Positions 1-7,057 of a stretch of DNA of 64,000 nucleotides are shown in pieces. The stretch is from assembly GCF_026625745.1 (NCBI RefSeq), contig NZ_CP113061.1, positions 3,627,001 through 3,691,000 on the forward strand, written 5' to 3'. The stretch's first letter is position 1, and each line of letters begins with the position of its first letter. Made by a program: the position numbers and the translations under genes. Source of the DNA: Asticcacaulis sp. SL142. GTDB taxonomy: Bacteria > Pseudomonadota > Alphaproteobacteria > Caulobacterales > Caulobacteraceae. Under the pieces are notes generated by a model that worked only from the letters and a program-made list of their open reading frames with translations, was not told where the DNA came from and did not search any database.

Positions 1-588
1 GTTTTTGAGCTTTGTACCGAAGGCGGACAGATTGATGGGGACTTGCGAGTCGGCCATGAAGGCGGCGTCCGCATCGCTCACGTCATGGGCGAACCCGGCC
101 TTGAACTTATCCCGGTTGATGAACGCAAAGCCATCTGACCGTGTATCGAGAACAAACTCGGTCGCCGGTGCGAAGCCCTCATATTGTTGAGCGGTCGTTT
201 CTCCGGCATCGGGCGACAAGGCGGAGACGTACACCAGCCCTGCAACCTTTGGATCGACCCCGGCTTCAGTTATGACGGTGCCGCCCCATGAATGGCCAAC
301 AAGGATGGTCGGGCCGTCTTGCTGATTCAGGGCGCGCTTGGTGGCGGCTACATCGTCTTCAAGTGAGGTCAGCGGGTTCTGAACGATAGTCACGCGGTAG
401 CCGCGCTGCGTCAGTCTGTCGTAAACCCCGCGCCAGCCGGTGCCGTCAGCAAAGGCGCCGTGAACCAGCACGACATTCTTGACAGCTTGGTTCTGCGGGA
501 TGGCTTCCTTCGCATTTGCGGGTTGAACAGCTATGATCGCCAGGGTGGCGGCTGTGGCTGCGAGGACTGTTTTGATCGTGGGTTTCAT
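1..588 (-). CDS. Secreted alpha/beta hydrolase (3' end cut by window edge)
   Basis: The first 196 residues are visible and the C-terminus lies outside the window. Residues 1-26 form a signal peptide ending in PANA before KEA, so export to the periplasm is likely. An alpha/beta-hydrolase fold is indicated by the oxyanion segment VLVHGAF (about 40-46) and the nucleophile elbow GHSWGG with Ser100. The later catalytic Asp/His are not visible. I chose the ATG at 588 because GGAG precedes it by six bases; in-frame ATGs at 594 and 600 lack such a site. The gene is divergent from an OhrR/MarR regulator and shares a promoter region full of palindromes, so it is probably that regulator's target. The family resembles small esterase-like hydrolases often found beside MarR or TetR regulators. 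The substrate is unknown. Confidence 0.85.
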   Translation of the reverse strand, partial: MKPTIKTVLAATAATLAIIAVQPANAKEAIPQNQAVKNVVLVHGAFADGTGWRGVYDRLTQRGYRVTIVQNPLTSLEDDVAATKRALNQQDGPTILVGHSWGGTVITEAGVDPKVAGLVYVSALSPDAGETTAQQYEGFAPATEFVLDTRSDGFAFINRDKFKAGFAHDVSDADAAFMADSQVPINLSAFGTKLKN

Positions 589-603
589 CGTCATCTCCAT
601 CTA

Positions 604-700
604 TACCGCGGTAACAGTTATCGCGATAAATTAAGCTTTAATTCCGGATTATTTAGCTGTCAAGCTAAAAAATTATCGCGATATTGTTTTTCGCGATATC
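604..700. promoter_or_regulatory. Four palindromic boxes between hydrolase and MarR/OhrR gene
   Basis: The divergent intergenic region holds TACCGCGGTA (604-613), TTATCGCGATAA (618-629), TTATCGCGATAT (673-684) and TCGCGATATC (691-700). The shared core is ATCGCGAT. The boxes lie within 130 bases upstream of the regulator start and directly upstream of the hydrolase start, as expected for operators of the adjacent MarR-family protein. Binding is inferred. Confidence 0.6.
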
Positions 701-731
701 ACGTATTATATAGTGGCCAAAGGAGCTTCAC

Positions 732-1199
732 ATGGCAGATCAGACAAATACGCCGCCACCTCTGGACGCCCAGTTGTGCTATTCGATCTATTCGGCCGGG
801 ATCGCCATTCAGCGTGTCTATAAGCCGCTTCTTGATGAGCTCGGGCTGACCTATCCTCAATATCTGGTGCTCAATGTTTTATGGCGAGACGATCAACAGA
901 CCGTCGGTGCTATTGCTGAGGCCCTGGCTCTGGAATCGAGCACGCTGACGCCCATGCTCAAGCGCCTCGAATCGGCAGGGCTCGTTCTTAGGACGCGGAA
1001 TCCTCAAAATGAGCGGCAGGTTATTCTGGCTTTGACGCCCGATGGACGCGCGCTGCAGTCGCGCGCCGGGTGCCTTGGTCAAGCCCTGCTTGAAGCGTCT
1101 ATGCAAAGTCCGCAAGATCTGGCTGACCTAAACAAAGGTATCAGGCATTTGCGCGATACGATCTATGCCGGGATAGATGGCTGGAGCGCGCCCGCCTGA
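732..1199 (+). CDS. MarR-family regulator, OhrR-like (organic peroxide sensor)
   Basis: A 155-residue winged-helix repressor. The N-terminal segment LDAQLCYSIYSAGIAIQRVY, with Cys16, matches the reactive-cysteine region of OhrR proteins, where peroxide oxidation of this Cys releases DNA. The following LGLTYPQYLVLNVLW and the helix-turn-helix at about residues 55-85 (TVGAIAEALALESSTLTPML) also fit OhrR. An AGGAGC ribosome-binding site lies seven bases before the ATG. It is divergent from an alpha/beta hydrolase rather than an Ohr peroxidase, so the inducer may not be a peroxide. Autoregulation through the ATCGCGAT boxes upstream is likely. Family assignment is firm; the OhrR subtype is probable. 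Confidence 0.87.
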   Translation: MADQTNTPPPLDAQLCYSIYSAGIAIQRVYKPLLDELGLTYPQYLVLNVLWRDDQQTVGAIAEALALESSTLTPMLKRLESAGLVLRTRNPQNERQVILALTPDGRALQSRAGCLGQALLEASMQSPQDLADLNKGIRHLRDTIYAGIDGWSAPA

Positions 1200-1269
1200 T
1201 CAGAGACGGCTACCAAGGCTTTTTGGTTCGGGAGGAGGCGTCACGCGCATCGCAACAATATGACTGGGA

Positions 1270-1683
1270 TCATTCCGCAGAGGGCGATTGGGTTTCGATC
1301 ATCCGTGATCGTACCTCAGAAGGGGCGGACTCAGCCCATAACAGCAGCTTATCCAATACCGGACACAGGGATTGGCCCCAATCGGTCAAGTGATATTCGA
1401 CCTTTGGCGGCACCTGCGCGTGGACTATCCGGGCGACCACGCCATCCGCTTCGAGTTGACGCAATTGCTGAATAAGCATTTTTTGGGACACGCCCGGAAT
1501 GGATCGTTCAAGGTCTGAGAACCGGCGCACCTGACCGCCAAAGAGCTGAAAAAGGATCACCAGCTTCCAGCGCCCTTCAAGCACGCGGATAATGTTCTGG
1601 ACGCTTTGTGCGGCGGTATGTGCCGTGTATTCGTCACGCTTACTTTCGGGTAAGTCCCTTACTTTTTCGTCCGTTCTTGTCAT
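1270..1683 (-). CDS. HxlR-family transcriptional regulator
   Basis: A 137-residue HxlR-type winged helix. The core runs from about residue 30 (NIIRVLEGRWKLVILFQLF) through RRFSDLERSIPGVSQKMLIQ to the wing VEYHLTDWGQSL. The usual HxlR N-terminal cysteine is absent; one Cys occurs near the C-terminus (SLCPVLDKLL). It is divergent from the SnoaL-like/SDR operon starting at 1742, with 58 bases between start codons. HxlR genes commonly control an adjacent oxidoreductase, so that pair is the likely target. I saw no clear palindromic operator in the short gap. Confidence 0.88.
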   Translation of the reverse strand: MTRTDEKVRDLPESKRDEYTAHTAAQSVQNIIRVLEGRWKLVILFQLFGGQVRRFSDLERSIPGVSQKMLIQQLRQLEADGVVARIVHAQVPPKVEYHLTDWGQSLCPVLDKLLLWAESAPSEVRSRMIETQSPSAE

Positions 1684-1741
1684 TCCTGCAGCTTATTCCT
1701 AGTTTTGTGTTGATGCAACTCAGGACGAAGAAAGTTCCGAT

Positions 1742-2068
1742 ATGATTGATCTACCTAAACCTATCGCCGACTATGTGGACGCCAATGCCCGGCTCGATGC
1801 CGGAGGGATGCTTAAATCGTTCGCGACGGACGCCGTCGTCAAAGATGAGGGCGGCACACACCAGGGCCATGCCGAGATATTGACGTGGCTAAAGTCCGCA
1901 ACAATCGCCAGTGAAGCGATCTTCACACCCGATACAGTCCGAGACGAAGAGGGGCGGTGTGTTGTGTCGGGACTGACCTCTGGTAACTTTAAGGGCAGTC
2001 CGCTGCGTTTCACCTTTCAGTTCACGATTGAAAATGACCTGATCACCGCTCTGGAGATTTCGTTATGA
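1742..2068 (+). CDS. SnoaL-like / nuclear transport factor 2 family protein
   Basis: A 108-residue single-domain NTF2-like protein. The pattern [20 protein letters not shown], then [19 protein letters not shown] and the C-terminal strand [19 protein letters not shown], is typical of SnoaL-like cone-shaped barrels that bind small hydrophobic molecules or act as isomerases or hydrolases. There is no signal peptide, so it is cytoplasmic. Its stop overlaps the start of the SDR gene by four bases (ATGA), which implies translational coupling and a shared pathway. The divergent HxlR regulator probably controls the pair. The reaction cannot be told from sequence. Confidence 0.83.
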   Translation: MIDLPKPIADYVDANARLDAGGMLKSFATDAVVKDEGGTHQGHAEILTWLKSATIASEAIFTPDTVRDEEGRCVVSGLTSGNFKGSPLRFTFQFTIENDLITALEISL

Positions 2069-2853
2069 TGGCACGACCTGATCCTCTGGAGTTCGAAGGC
2101 CGGCGCGTCCTCGTCACGGCTGGCACCAAGGGCGCGGGCCGGGCGACGGTGCAGCGCTTCCTGGCTGGCGGCGCGCAGGTTATCACCGCGGCCCGCGCGG
2201 CCCCGGATGCCCTGAACGGCGTCGAATTCGTGACCGCTGACCTTGCGACCGCAGAAGGTTGCGAAACTCTGGCCGAGGCGGCAAGGGCGCGTTTCGGGGG
2301 TATAGATATACTGGTGCACGTTGTTGGTGGCTCATCTTCGCCAGCTGGAGGGTTCGCGGCCCTGACGGATGAAAACTGGCAGGCGGAATTGAACCTGAAT
2401 CTTATGCCCGCTGTGCGACTGGATCGTCTGCTTGTGCCTCAGATGATCGATAGGGGGTCGGGCACGATCGTCCATGTCTCGTCGATCCAGCGCACGCTGC
2501 CTTTGCCGGAGTCCACCATAGCCTATGCAGCTGCAAAGGCGGCCCTGTCTACCTATAGTAAGGCCCTATCTAAAGAGCTTGGTCCGAAAGGTGTGCGGGT
2601 CAATGCGGTATCGCCCGGCTGGATCTACACCGAGGCCTCTGAAGAATTGATGAAACGGATATCTGAGGGCACAGGTAGCACCTTAGAGGAGGCTCGTCAG
2701 AGCGTTTTGAAGGCTCTGGGGGGGATTCCGCTTGGTCGTCCCGCCGAGCCGGCAGAGGTGGCTGAGCTCATCGCGTTTCTGGCGTCTGACCGCGCGTCAG
2801 CCATCCACGGCGCGGAGTATGTGATTGACGGCGGGACTATCCCGACGACCTGA
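2065..2853 (+). CDS. SDR-family NAD(P)-dependent oxidoreductase
   Basis: A 262-residue classical short-chain dehydrogenase. The cofactor motif TAGTKGAG lies at residues 18-25 and the structural segment HVVGGS near 85-90 takes the NNAG position. The catalytic Ser is at 139/140, with Tyr154 and Lys158 in [13 protein letters not shown] and the C-terminal GAEYVIDGG follow the family pattern. The start overlaps the SnoaL-like stop; an alternative ATG lies one codon later. The substrate is unknown, and nothing marks it as the KduD needed by the pectin genes further along. HxlR control from the divergent gene is likely. Confidence 0.9.
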   Translation: MMARPDPLEFEGRRVLVTAGTKGAGRATVQRFLAGGAQVITAARAAPDALNGVEFVTADLATAEGCETLAEAARARFGGIDILVHVVGGSSSPAGGFAALTDENWQAELNLNLMPAVRLDRLLVPQMIDRGSGTIVHVSSIQRTLPLPESTIAYAAAKAALSTYSKALSKELGPKGVRVNAVSPGWIYTEASEELMKRISEGTGSTLEEARQSVLKALGGIPLGRPAEPAEVAELIAFLASDRASAIHGAEYVIDGGTIPTT

Positions 2854-2952
2854 CGCCGGACCATGGCCGTAAGAATGCCGCCTTTGTGGTGCCTAACAGC
2901 CGCGGCGTGACGGCTGAGAGCCGACTATTTTGATTATTAAGCGGGTTTAATT

Positions 2953-3378
2953 ATGAAGTTGAATATATGTCTGCTGGCGTTTTGTTTTGCAGCGCCAGCC
3001 TGGGCGGCGGTTGATAACACAATGCCTCCGGGTGGGGTGTTTGGCCTTAAGCCAGGCATTTACGCCCAAAAAGGCTCGTCGTGTGCGAAGGCGTCGAATA
3101 CCTCAGTAAGAATATATGACGGCAAATCACTCCACGCACCGTCGTCGAATGACTGCATTGCGCGCGTCGTATCGATAGAGGGTAACCGATATACCGCCGT
3201 CCAGTCCTGCCTGAGCCGAGGTAAGGACGCGGGCATTCGTTCTGATGAGAAATATGTTGTGCGTACCACCGACGCCTTGAATTTCTCGCTAAGAACCAAT
3301 TCAGGCGTATTGAGTTACGGCTATTGTCCTGCCTATGATTTGCCTGCAGCTCTCCAGACCTTCGATCCAAACAAATAA
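2953..3378 (+). CDS. Small secreted protein of unknown function
   Basis: 141 residues with a clear signal peptide (MKLNICLLAFCFAAPAWA, cleavage after about residue 18). The mature part of about 120 residues has four Cys (SSCAKAS, NDCIARV, QSCLSRG, GYCPAYD), which suggests two disulfides and a periplasmic or extracellular location. I do not recognise the family. It stands alone, 99 bases after the SDR gene and just before the left end of the IS unit, so it may be part of the accessory region. A real gene is supported by the signal peptide and the Cys pattern. Confidence 0.65.
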   Translation: MKLNICLLAFCFAAPAWAAVDNTMPPGGVFGLKPGIYAQKGSSCAKASNTSVRIYDGKSLHAPSSNDCIARVVSIEGNRYTAVQSCLSRGKDAGIRSDEKYVVRTTDALNFSLRTNSGVLSYGYCPAYDLPAALQTFDPNK

Positions 3379-3396
3379 CAACGACGCGTTGCAGTA

Positions 3397-3803
3397 CTAG
3401 GTTCTGTTGACAAAGTATGGCAGCGATATCTTTGTGGCGGCCAGGGCAAGGAATGCTGAGAAGGATGTTCGTGTCTTGTCGTATCGGGTCGCAACGCGAC
3501 GGAATTGCTTGAGGCGATTGAACATCCGCTCGATGCGGTTTCTGTCCTTGTAAACCCGGAAGTCGCAGACAGGCGGGCTCTTCCGGTTGGCCTTCGGCGG
3601 AATGACTGGTCTGATCCCATGGATCAGGAGTTCCTCGCGCAGGAAATCACCATCGTAACCCTTGTCAGCAAGGAACAGCCTCGGCTTGCCGACTGGTAGC
3701 GCCAGCAGGTTCGGAACGGCGTTGTAGTCCGAAGCCTCCCCGCCTGTCAGGACGAAGTCAAGAGGGCGTCCCTGAAATGCCGCTTGACAACCACAGGCTC
3801 ATG
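3397..3803 (-). pseudogene. IS5-family transposase, C-terminal remnant
   Basis: The open frame on the minus strand reads ...GRPLDFVLTGGEASDYNAVP, then LFLADKGYDGDFLREELL with the second catalytic Asp, then YKDRNRIERMFNRLKQFRRV with the catalytic Glu region, and ends YFVNRT. This is the last third or so of an IS427-like DDE transposase. The first catalytic Asp and the N-terminus are absent, replaced upstream by the passenger operon. The stop codon (TAG, 3399-3397) lies in the flanking DNA, one base beyond the inverted repeat, so the insertion site supplies it. No start codon is usable. Confidence 0.85.
3400..3416 (+). repeat. Left terminal inverted repeat of the IS unit
   Basis: GGTTCTGTTGACAAAGT, preceded by TA. 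It also encodes the last residues of the transposase remnant on the other strand. Confidence 0.85.
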
Positions 3804-3850
3804 TGAAAGTGTACCGATCGGTAAACAAATTACCGATCGGTACACTTTCA
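3804..3850. promoter_or_regulatory. Double palindromic operator of the TetR/DUF1348 operon
   Basis: Two copies of the palindrome TACCGATCGGTA (3812-3823 and 3831-3842) sit inside a larger perfect inverted repeat with 21-base arms (3804-3824 and 3830-3850) and a 5-base spacer. It ends 22 bases before the DUF1348 start. Position and symmetry are as expected for operators of the TetR protein encoded by the second gene. A TTGACA at 3784-3789 could be the -35 element. Confidence 0.8.
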
Positions 3851-3872
3851 TCAATTCAACAAGGAACTAGAG

Positions 3873-4337
3873 ATGTCACGTCCCCCACTCCCCCCCTTCA
3901 CCCGCGAAAGCGCCATCGAAAAGGTTCGGTTAGCCGAGGATGGCTGGAACACCAGAGACGCGGCGAAAGTTGCGCTGGCCTATACGCTCGACACCCGCTG
4001 GCGGAACCGCGTCGAGTTCGCGAGCAATCGCGAAGAAGCTCAGGCATTTCTGACACGTAAGTGGAACAAGGAGCACGAATACCGCCTCATAAAGGAGCTA
4101 TGGGCTTTCACCAGTAACCGCATCGCGGTACGCTACGCTTATGAATATCGCGACGATGGCGGCCGCTGGTACCGCGCATATGGTAACGAGAATTGGGAAT
4201 TCGCAGAGGACGGTCTGATGGCGCACAGGCACGCGAGCATCAATGAAATGCCGATTGCTGAAAGCGATCGTCTGTTCCACTGGCCTCTTGGCCGTCGGCC
4301 GGATGATCACGCCAGCCTCAGCGATCTGGGCCTCTAA
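3873..4337 (+). CDS. DUF1348 family (NTF2-like) protein
   Basis: 154 residues matching the DUF1348 family of NTF2-like proteins. It starts [20 protein letters not shown], continues [20 protein letters not shown] and [20 protein letters not shown], then [20 protein letters not shown], and ends with the acidic [15 protein letters not shown] region. No function is established that I know of. AAGGAAC lies a few bases upstream of the ATG. It is the first gene of a two-gene operon with tetR (2-base gap) behind a double operator, inside the IS unit. The arrangement suggests a detoxification or stress-response protein derepressed by a small ligand, which is inference. Confidence 0.87.
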   Translation: MSRPPLPPFTRESAIEKVRLAEDGWNTRDAAKVALAYTLDTRWRNRVEFASNREEAQAFLTRKWNKEHEYRLIKELWAFTSNRIAVRYAYEYRDDGGRWYRAYGNENWEFAEDGLMAHRHASINEMPIAESDRLFHWPLGRRPDDHASLSDLGL

Positions 4338-4339
4338 TC

Positions 4340-4963
4340 ATGGCCCGCATGGTCGCTGAAAGAGCCGATGCCATAGCCCCGTTGGCGGAAGTTTTCCGAG
4401 AACATGGCTATGAAGGCGCAAGCCTTGCTTTGATCGGCAAGGCTACCGGTCTCGGCAAGGGCAGCCTCTACCACTTCTTCCCGAACGGAAAGGAAGAGAT
4501 GGTGCGGGCTGTTCTCGGCGAAATCGGCCAATGGTTCGAGGATGCCGTATATTCCCCGTTGCGTAACGAGAGCGATGCTAATGGTGCCATCCGTGCCATG
4601 CTCGCCTCGACGGACCAATATTTTCGGTCCGGCAGGCGCGTGTGCCTCGTCGGTGCCTTGGCAGTGGCCAATACGCGTGACCTCTTCGCGCAAGCCATCC
4701 GAGGTTATTTCGTAGCTTGGGTGGACGCATTGCAGTCAGCGCTTATTCGGCAGGGCCGTGAAGCCGATCAATCGCGCCTCCTCGCGGAAGAGGCAGTTCT
4801 CGCTATCCAAGGCGCAATTATTCTTTCTCGGGCAATGGACGATCCAGCCGTTTTCCAACGGGCTATCGACCAACTCCGGGGACGATTGGTGATCGAAAAC
4901 GATACCTCTAACAACAAAGGCACAACCGACGTTTCACCGCAAAATGAAGGTCGGCTTGTCTAA
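4340..4963 (+). CDS. TetR/AcrR-family transcriptional regulator
   Basis: 207 residues. The N-terminal three-helix DNA-binding domain spans about residues 5-52 (DAIAPLAEVFREHGYEGASL, then IGKATGLGKGSLYHFFPNGK). The recognition helix ends in the usual GSLYHFF. Residues 60-195 form the helical ligand domain, with CLVGALAVA typical of the group regulating DUF1348 or oxidoreductase genes. It starts two bases after the DUF1348 stop, so it is translated from the same transcript and should repress its own operon through the TACCGATCGGTA palindromes. Both genes lie within the IS5-type unit, which marks them as passengers. Confidence 0.9.
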   Translation: MARMVAERADAIAPLAEVFREHGYEGASLALIGKATGLGKGSLYHFFPNGKEEMVRAVLGEIGQWFEDAVYSPLRNESDANGAIRAMLASTDQYFRSGRRVCLVGALAVANTRDLFAQAIRGYFVAWVDALQSALIRQGREADQSRLLAEEAVLAIQGAIILSRAMDDPAVFQRAIDQLRGRLVIENDTSNNKGTTDVSPQNEGRLV

Positions 4964-5085
4964 GATTAGCGGAGATATCAACACAACGCGGAGCGGCAGG
5001 ACTTCGGGCAATCTTGCCACTCCACGAGCGGTCAAAGACCAGCGGCAGGAGTTTCGGCAAAGCGTCCGCTGGGAGACGGGACAGA

Positions 5086-5102
5086 ACTTTGTCAACAGAA
5101 CC
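5086..5102 (-). repeat. Right terminal inverted repeat of the IS unit
   Basis: Exact complement of the left 17-bp end, followed by TA (5103-5104). Confidence 0.85.
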
Positions 5103-5210
5103 TAAGTAATTTGTTAGAGCCTTGAGCCGCTTACAGATAGTGCGGGTCTGCCAAGATCCGATTGGGCTTCATTCAAGTGGGCCGGGAATCGTGAGGCGCT
5201 CAAAGACAGG

Positions 5211-5313
5211 AGTAAAAAACGACTTAAGTATGTGCAGAACAGTGAAGCTGACGCGGTCAGCGCAGCGGTAGCCGTCCCTTTGCTGAAGCCCGCTGCGCCG
5301 AGCTAAGTCGTTT
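5211..5313 (-). terminator. Large hairpin terminator after the lyase operon
   Basis: Outer 10-bp arms AAACGACTTA (5217-5226) and TAAGTCGTTT (5304-5313) enclose an inner 9-bp stem GCGCAGCGG (5260-5268)/CCGCTGCGC (5290-5298). Read on the minus strand, the outer stem runs into a T tract (5213-5219). It begins 31 bases after the stop at 5344. The 5103-5210 stretch before it holds nothing I recognise. Confidence 0.6.
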
Positions 5314-5343
5314 CGAGCGCAAGTCTATATTTCGGATTGACCG

Positions 5344-7044
5344 TCAGGTCAGCCGTTTTCGTTTTGAGGTCTGATAGTCATAGAGGGACGGGGCGGCCTC
5401 ATATGAGCTATTCACCCCCTCTATGCGGGCGGCGCGGGGATAGGTGACGGTAAGCCTGCGATTGCCATAAACGCCTATGATGTTCTCACCCACGCCCTGT
5501 TTCAGGCCGCGCAGTTCGACGGTCGCGTTCCACGGTGCGCCGCCTTCGATAACGATTTCAAGGTTCCACGTCGTGTTGTGCAGGCCATGATTGGGCTGCC
5601 AGTAGGGCGCGCCGCCACCCGCCCAGGTATCATGAACCCAGACCCCGTCAACCAGACGCGGCTGAATATGAAGCCGCACGGCATCAAACAGGTTTTCATG
5701 GTTGGCACCGGCGTGCTGGTCAATCAGTCCGCCGCGCAGAACGACCGCGCGTGAATAGACGGCGCGGGTCGCCTGAGTGTTCACGCTCAACGGATGAATA
5801 ACGGTATTGGCGACCATGAGATTGCGCACCAAGACGTTGTGCGCATTGCCGACATGCACCGAATAATGGGCTTCGCGTTCACCGGTTGTCGCTATGTCCG
5901 TCAGGGTCAGGCTGGCGCTGTCGTAGGTCAGCACGCCGGAATCGGCATTGTGGATGGTCACATCGCGCACCCAGCCGTCGAACATCTCATGCAGAGCCAG
6001 CGCGTTATAGCCTTCTTCCAGATGATGTCCAAAGGCCGGTGCATCAGGAAACTCGATGAGCAGACCTTGTATCCCCACATCGGTCAGGAAGGCTTTGCGC
6101 ACAATCCTCGCCGGTTGTTCCGCCGACACGGCATGTAGCAGCGGATCGCCCAGTTCGATGCGGTTGCCGCGAACGGATAGGATCCGCGTCGTTTGGGTGA
6201 CAAGGGCGCGGGCCGGGTTGTCATAATGGCGCTGACCGATCGGCAGGTCGGTCTCTCCGTACAGCGACCGGATGATGGCGCTGTCGCGGCCTTTGTCTGA
6301 GAACCACTGGATTTGCAGGATTTGCCCGGCCTTGATCGCACGGGCGTCCTTGACCTCAAGATGCCGCGTCCATTTCGCGCCAGAAGCCCCTGTCGTTACG
6401 ATGTCGGGGGCGGTGTCATAATCCGGCAGATATTCAGCGTAACGTGTGCCAGGGATGCCGACGCGGATAAAGCCTTCGCTCCAGCTATATTCACTGAACC
6501 AGTAGTCGACATTGCGGTCTTTTTCGATCTGGCGCTTGTTTTCTTTGCGGATATATTCGCGCAGTTCTTTAAGGCTCTGGCTTTCATCCACCAACCGCAA
6601 GGGGCGCGGGAAATAGAGCGTCGTGCCGTCATCACCACGTCCGGCCCCTTCGAGCACAAAGTCGCTGCGCTCAATGCGCATAACTTCGGTCAGGACGAAA
6701 CGGCCTTTCGGGAAACGAACGGTGACCTTGCCCGCCACCTTATGGGCGGCGGCAATGGCTTCGCGCACAGCTCTTGAATCGTCGGTCTGTCCATCGCCTT
6801 TGGCCCCAAAGTCAGCGACGTTGATGAGGGTGCCGCTGTCGGACGGAATAGCCTCCAGCCCGAAGCCGTACCCGGCGTAGGAATAATCGGCCAGGCCTTT
6901 CAGCGAAGGCAGAACCGCGGACCGCTCAAAAGGTTGCGAATTTGCCCCATGCGCCTGAGTGTAACCCGCGCCCATCATACCGGAGGCGAGAACCGTGGCG
7001 CAAAGCCGGTGCAGAGTCTCGCGGCGCGAGGGGGCGTCAGACAT
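5344..7044 (-). CDS. Exported parallel beta-helix protein, pectate-lyase superfamily
   Basis: 566 residues. The N-terminus contains SRRETLHRL and a hydrophobic stretch to about residue 33, resembling a Tat signal. From about residue 75 it follows the Pectate_lyase_3 pattern (INVADFGAKGDGQTDDSRAV, then GRFVLTEVMRI and DFVLEGAG), which starts many beta-helix polysaccharide lyases and hydrolases. Later repeats such as GWVRDVTIHNADSGVLTYDS continue the helix. I cannot assign catalytic residues or a CAZy family. It is the last gene of an operon with the PL38-like lyase (13 bases upstream), LacI and a TonB receptor, so a role on a uronic-acid-containing polymer is likely. A large hairpin terminator follows. 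Confidence 0.78.
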   Translation of the reverse strand: MSDAPSRRETLHRLCATVLASGMMGAGYTQAHGANSQPFERSAVLPSLKGLADYSYAGYGFGLEAIPSDSGTLINVADFGAKGDGQTDDSRAVREAIAAAHKVAGKVTVRFPKGRFVLTEVMRIERSDFVLEGAGRGDDGTTLYFPRPLRLVDESQSLKELREYIRKENKRQIEKDRNVDYWFSEYSWSEGFIRVGIPGTRYAEYLPDYDTAPDIVTTGASGAKWTRHLEVKDARAIKAGQILQIQWFSDKGRDSAIIRSLYGETDLPIGQRHYDNPARALVTQTTRILSVRGNRIELGDPLLHAVSAEQPARIVRKAFLTDVGIQGLLIEFPDAPAFGHHLEEGYNALALHEMFDGWVRDVTIHNADSGVLTYDSASLTLTDIATTGEREAHYSVHVGNAHNVLVRNLMVANTVIHPLSVNTQATRAVYSRAVVLRGGLIDQHAGANHENLFDAVRLHIQPRLVDGVWVHDTWAGGGAPYWQPNHGLHNTTWNLEIVIEGGAPWNATVELRGLKQGVGENIIGVYGNRRLTVTYPRAARIEGVNSSYEAAPSLYDYQTSKRKRLT

Positions 7045-7057
7045 GAGATATGTCCTT

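Larger units (their letters stand above)
3400..5102. mobile_element. IS5-type insertion unit carrying passenger genes
   Basis: A 1,703-bp segment bounded by perfect 17-bp terminal inverted repeats (GGTTCTGTTGACAAAGT at 3400-3416 and its complement at 5086-5102). Both ends are flanked directly by TA (3398-3399 and 5103-5104), the short target duplication typical of IS5/IS427-like elements. Inside are the 3' part of a DDE transposase, a double TetR-type operator, a DUF1348 gene and a TetR gene. The 5' half of the transposase is missing, so the unit is not self-mobile. Bases 4964-5085, between tetR and the right repeat, hold no gene I recognise. Intact ends suggest the unit moved, or could move, using a transposase supplied in trans. 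Confidence 0.8.

Noticed and set aside
1742-2853. SDR gene as the missing KduD of the pectin pathway
   Set aside because: It is 25 kb away, coupled to a SnoaL-like gene under an HxlR regulator, and has no sequence feature specific to KduD.
4964-5085. Possible N-terminal part of the IS transposase next to the right end
   Set aside because: No frame on the minus strand shows the N-terminal transposase pattern or the first catalytic Asp.
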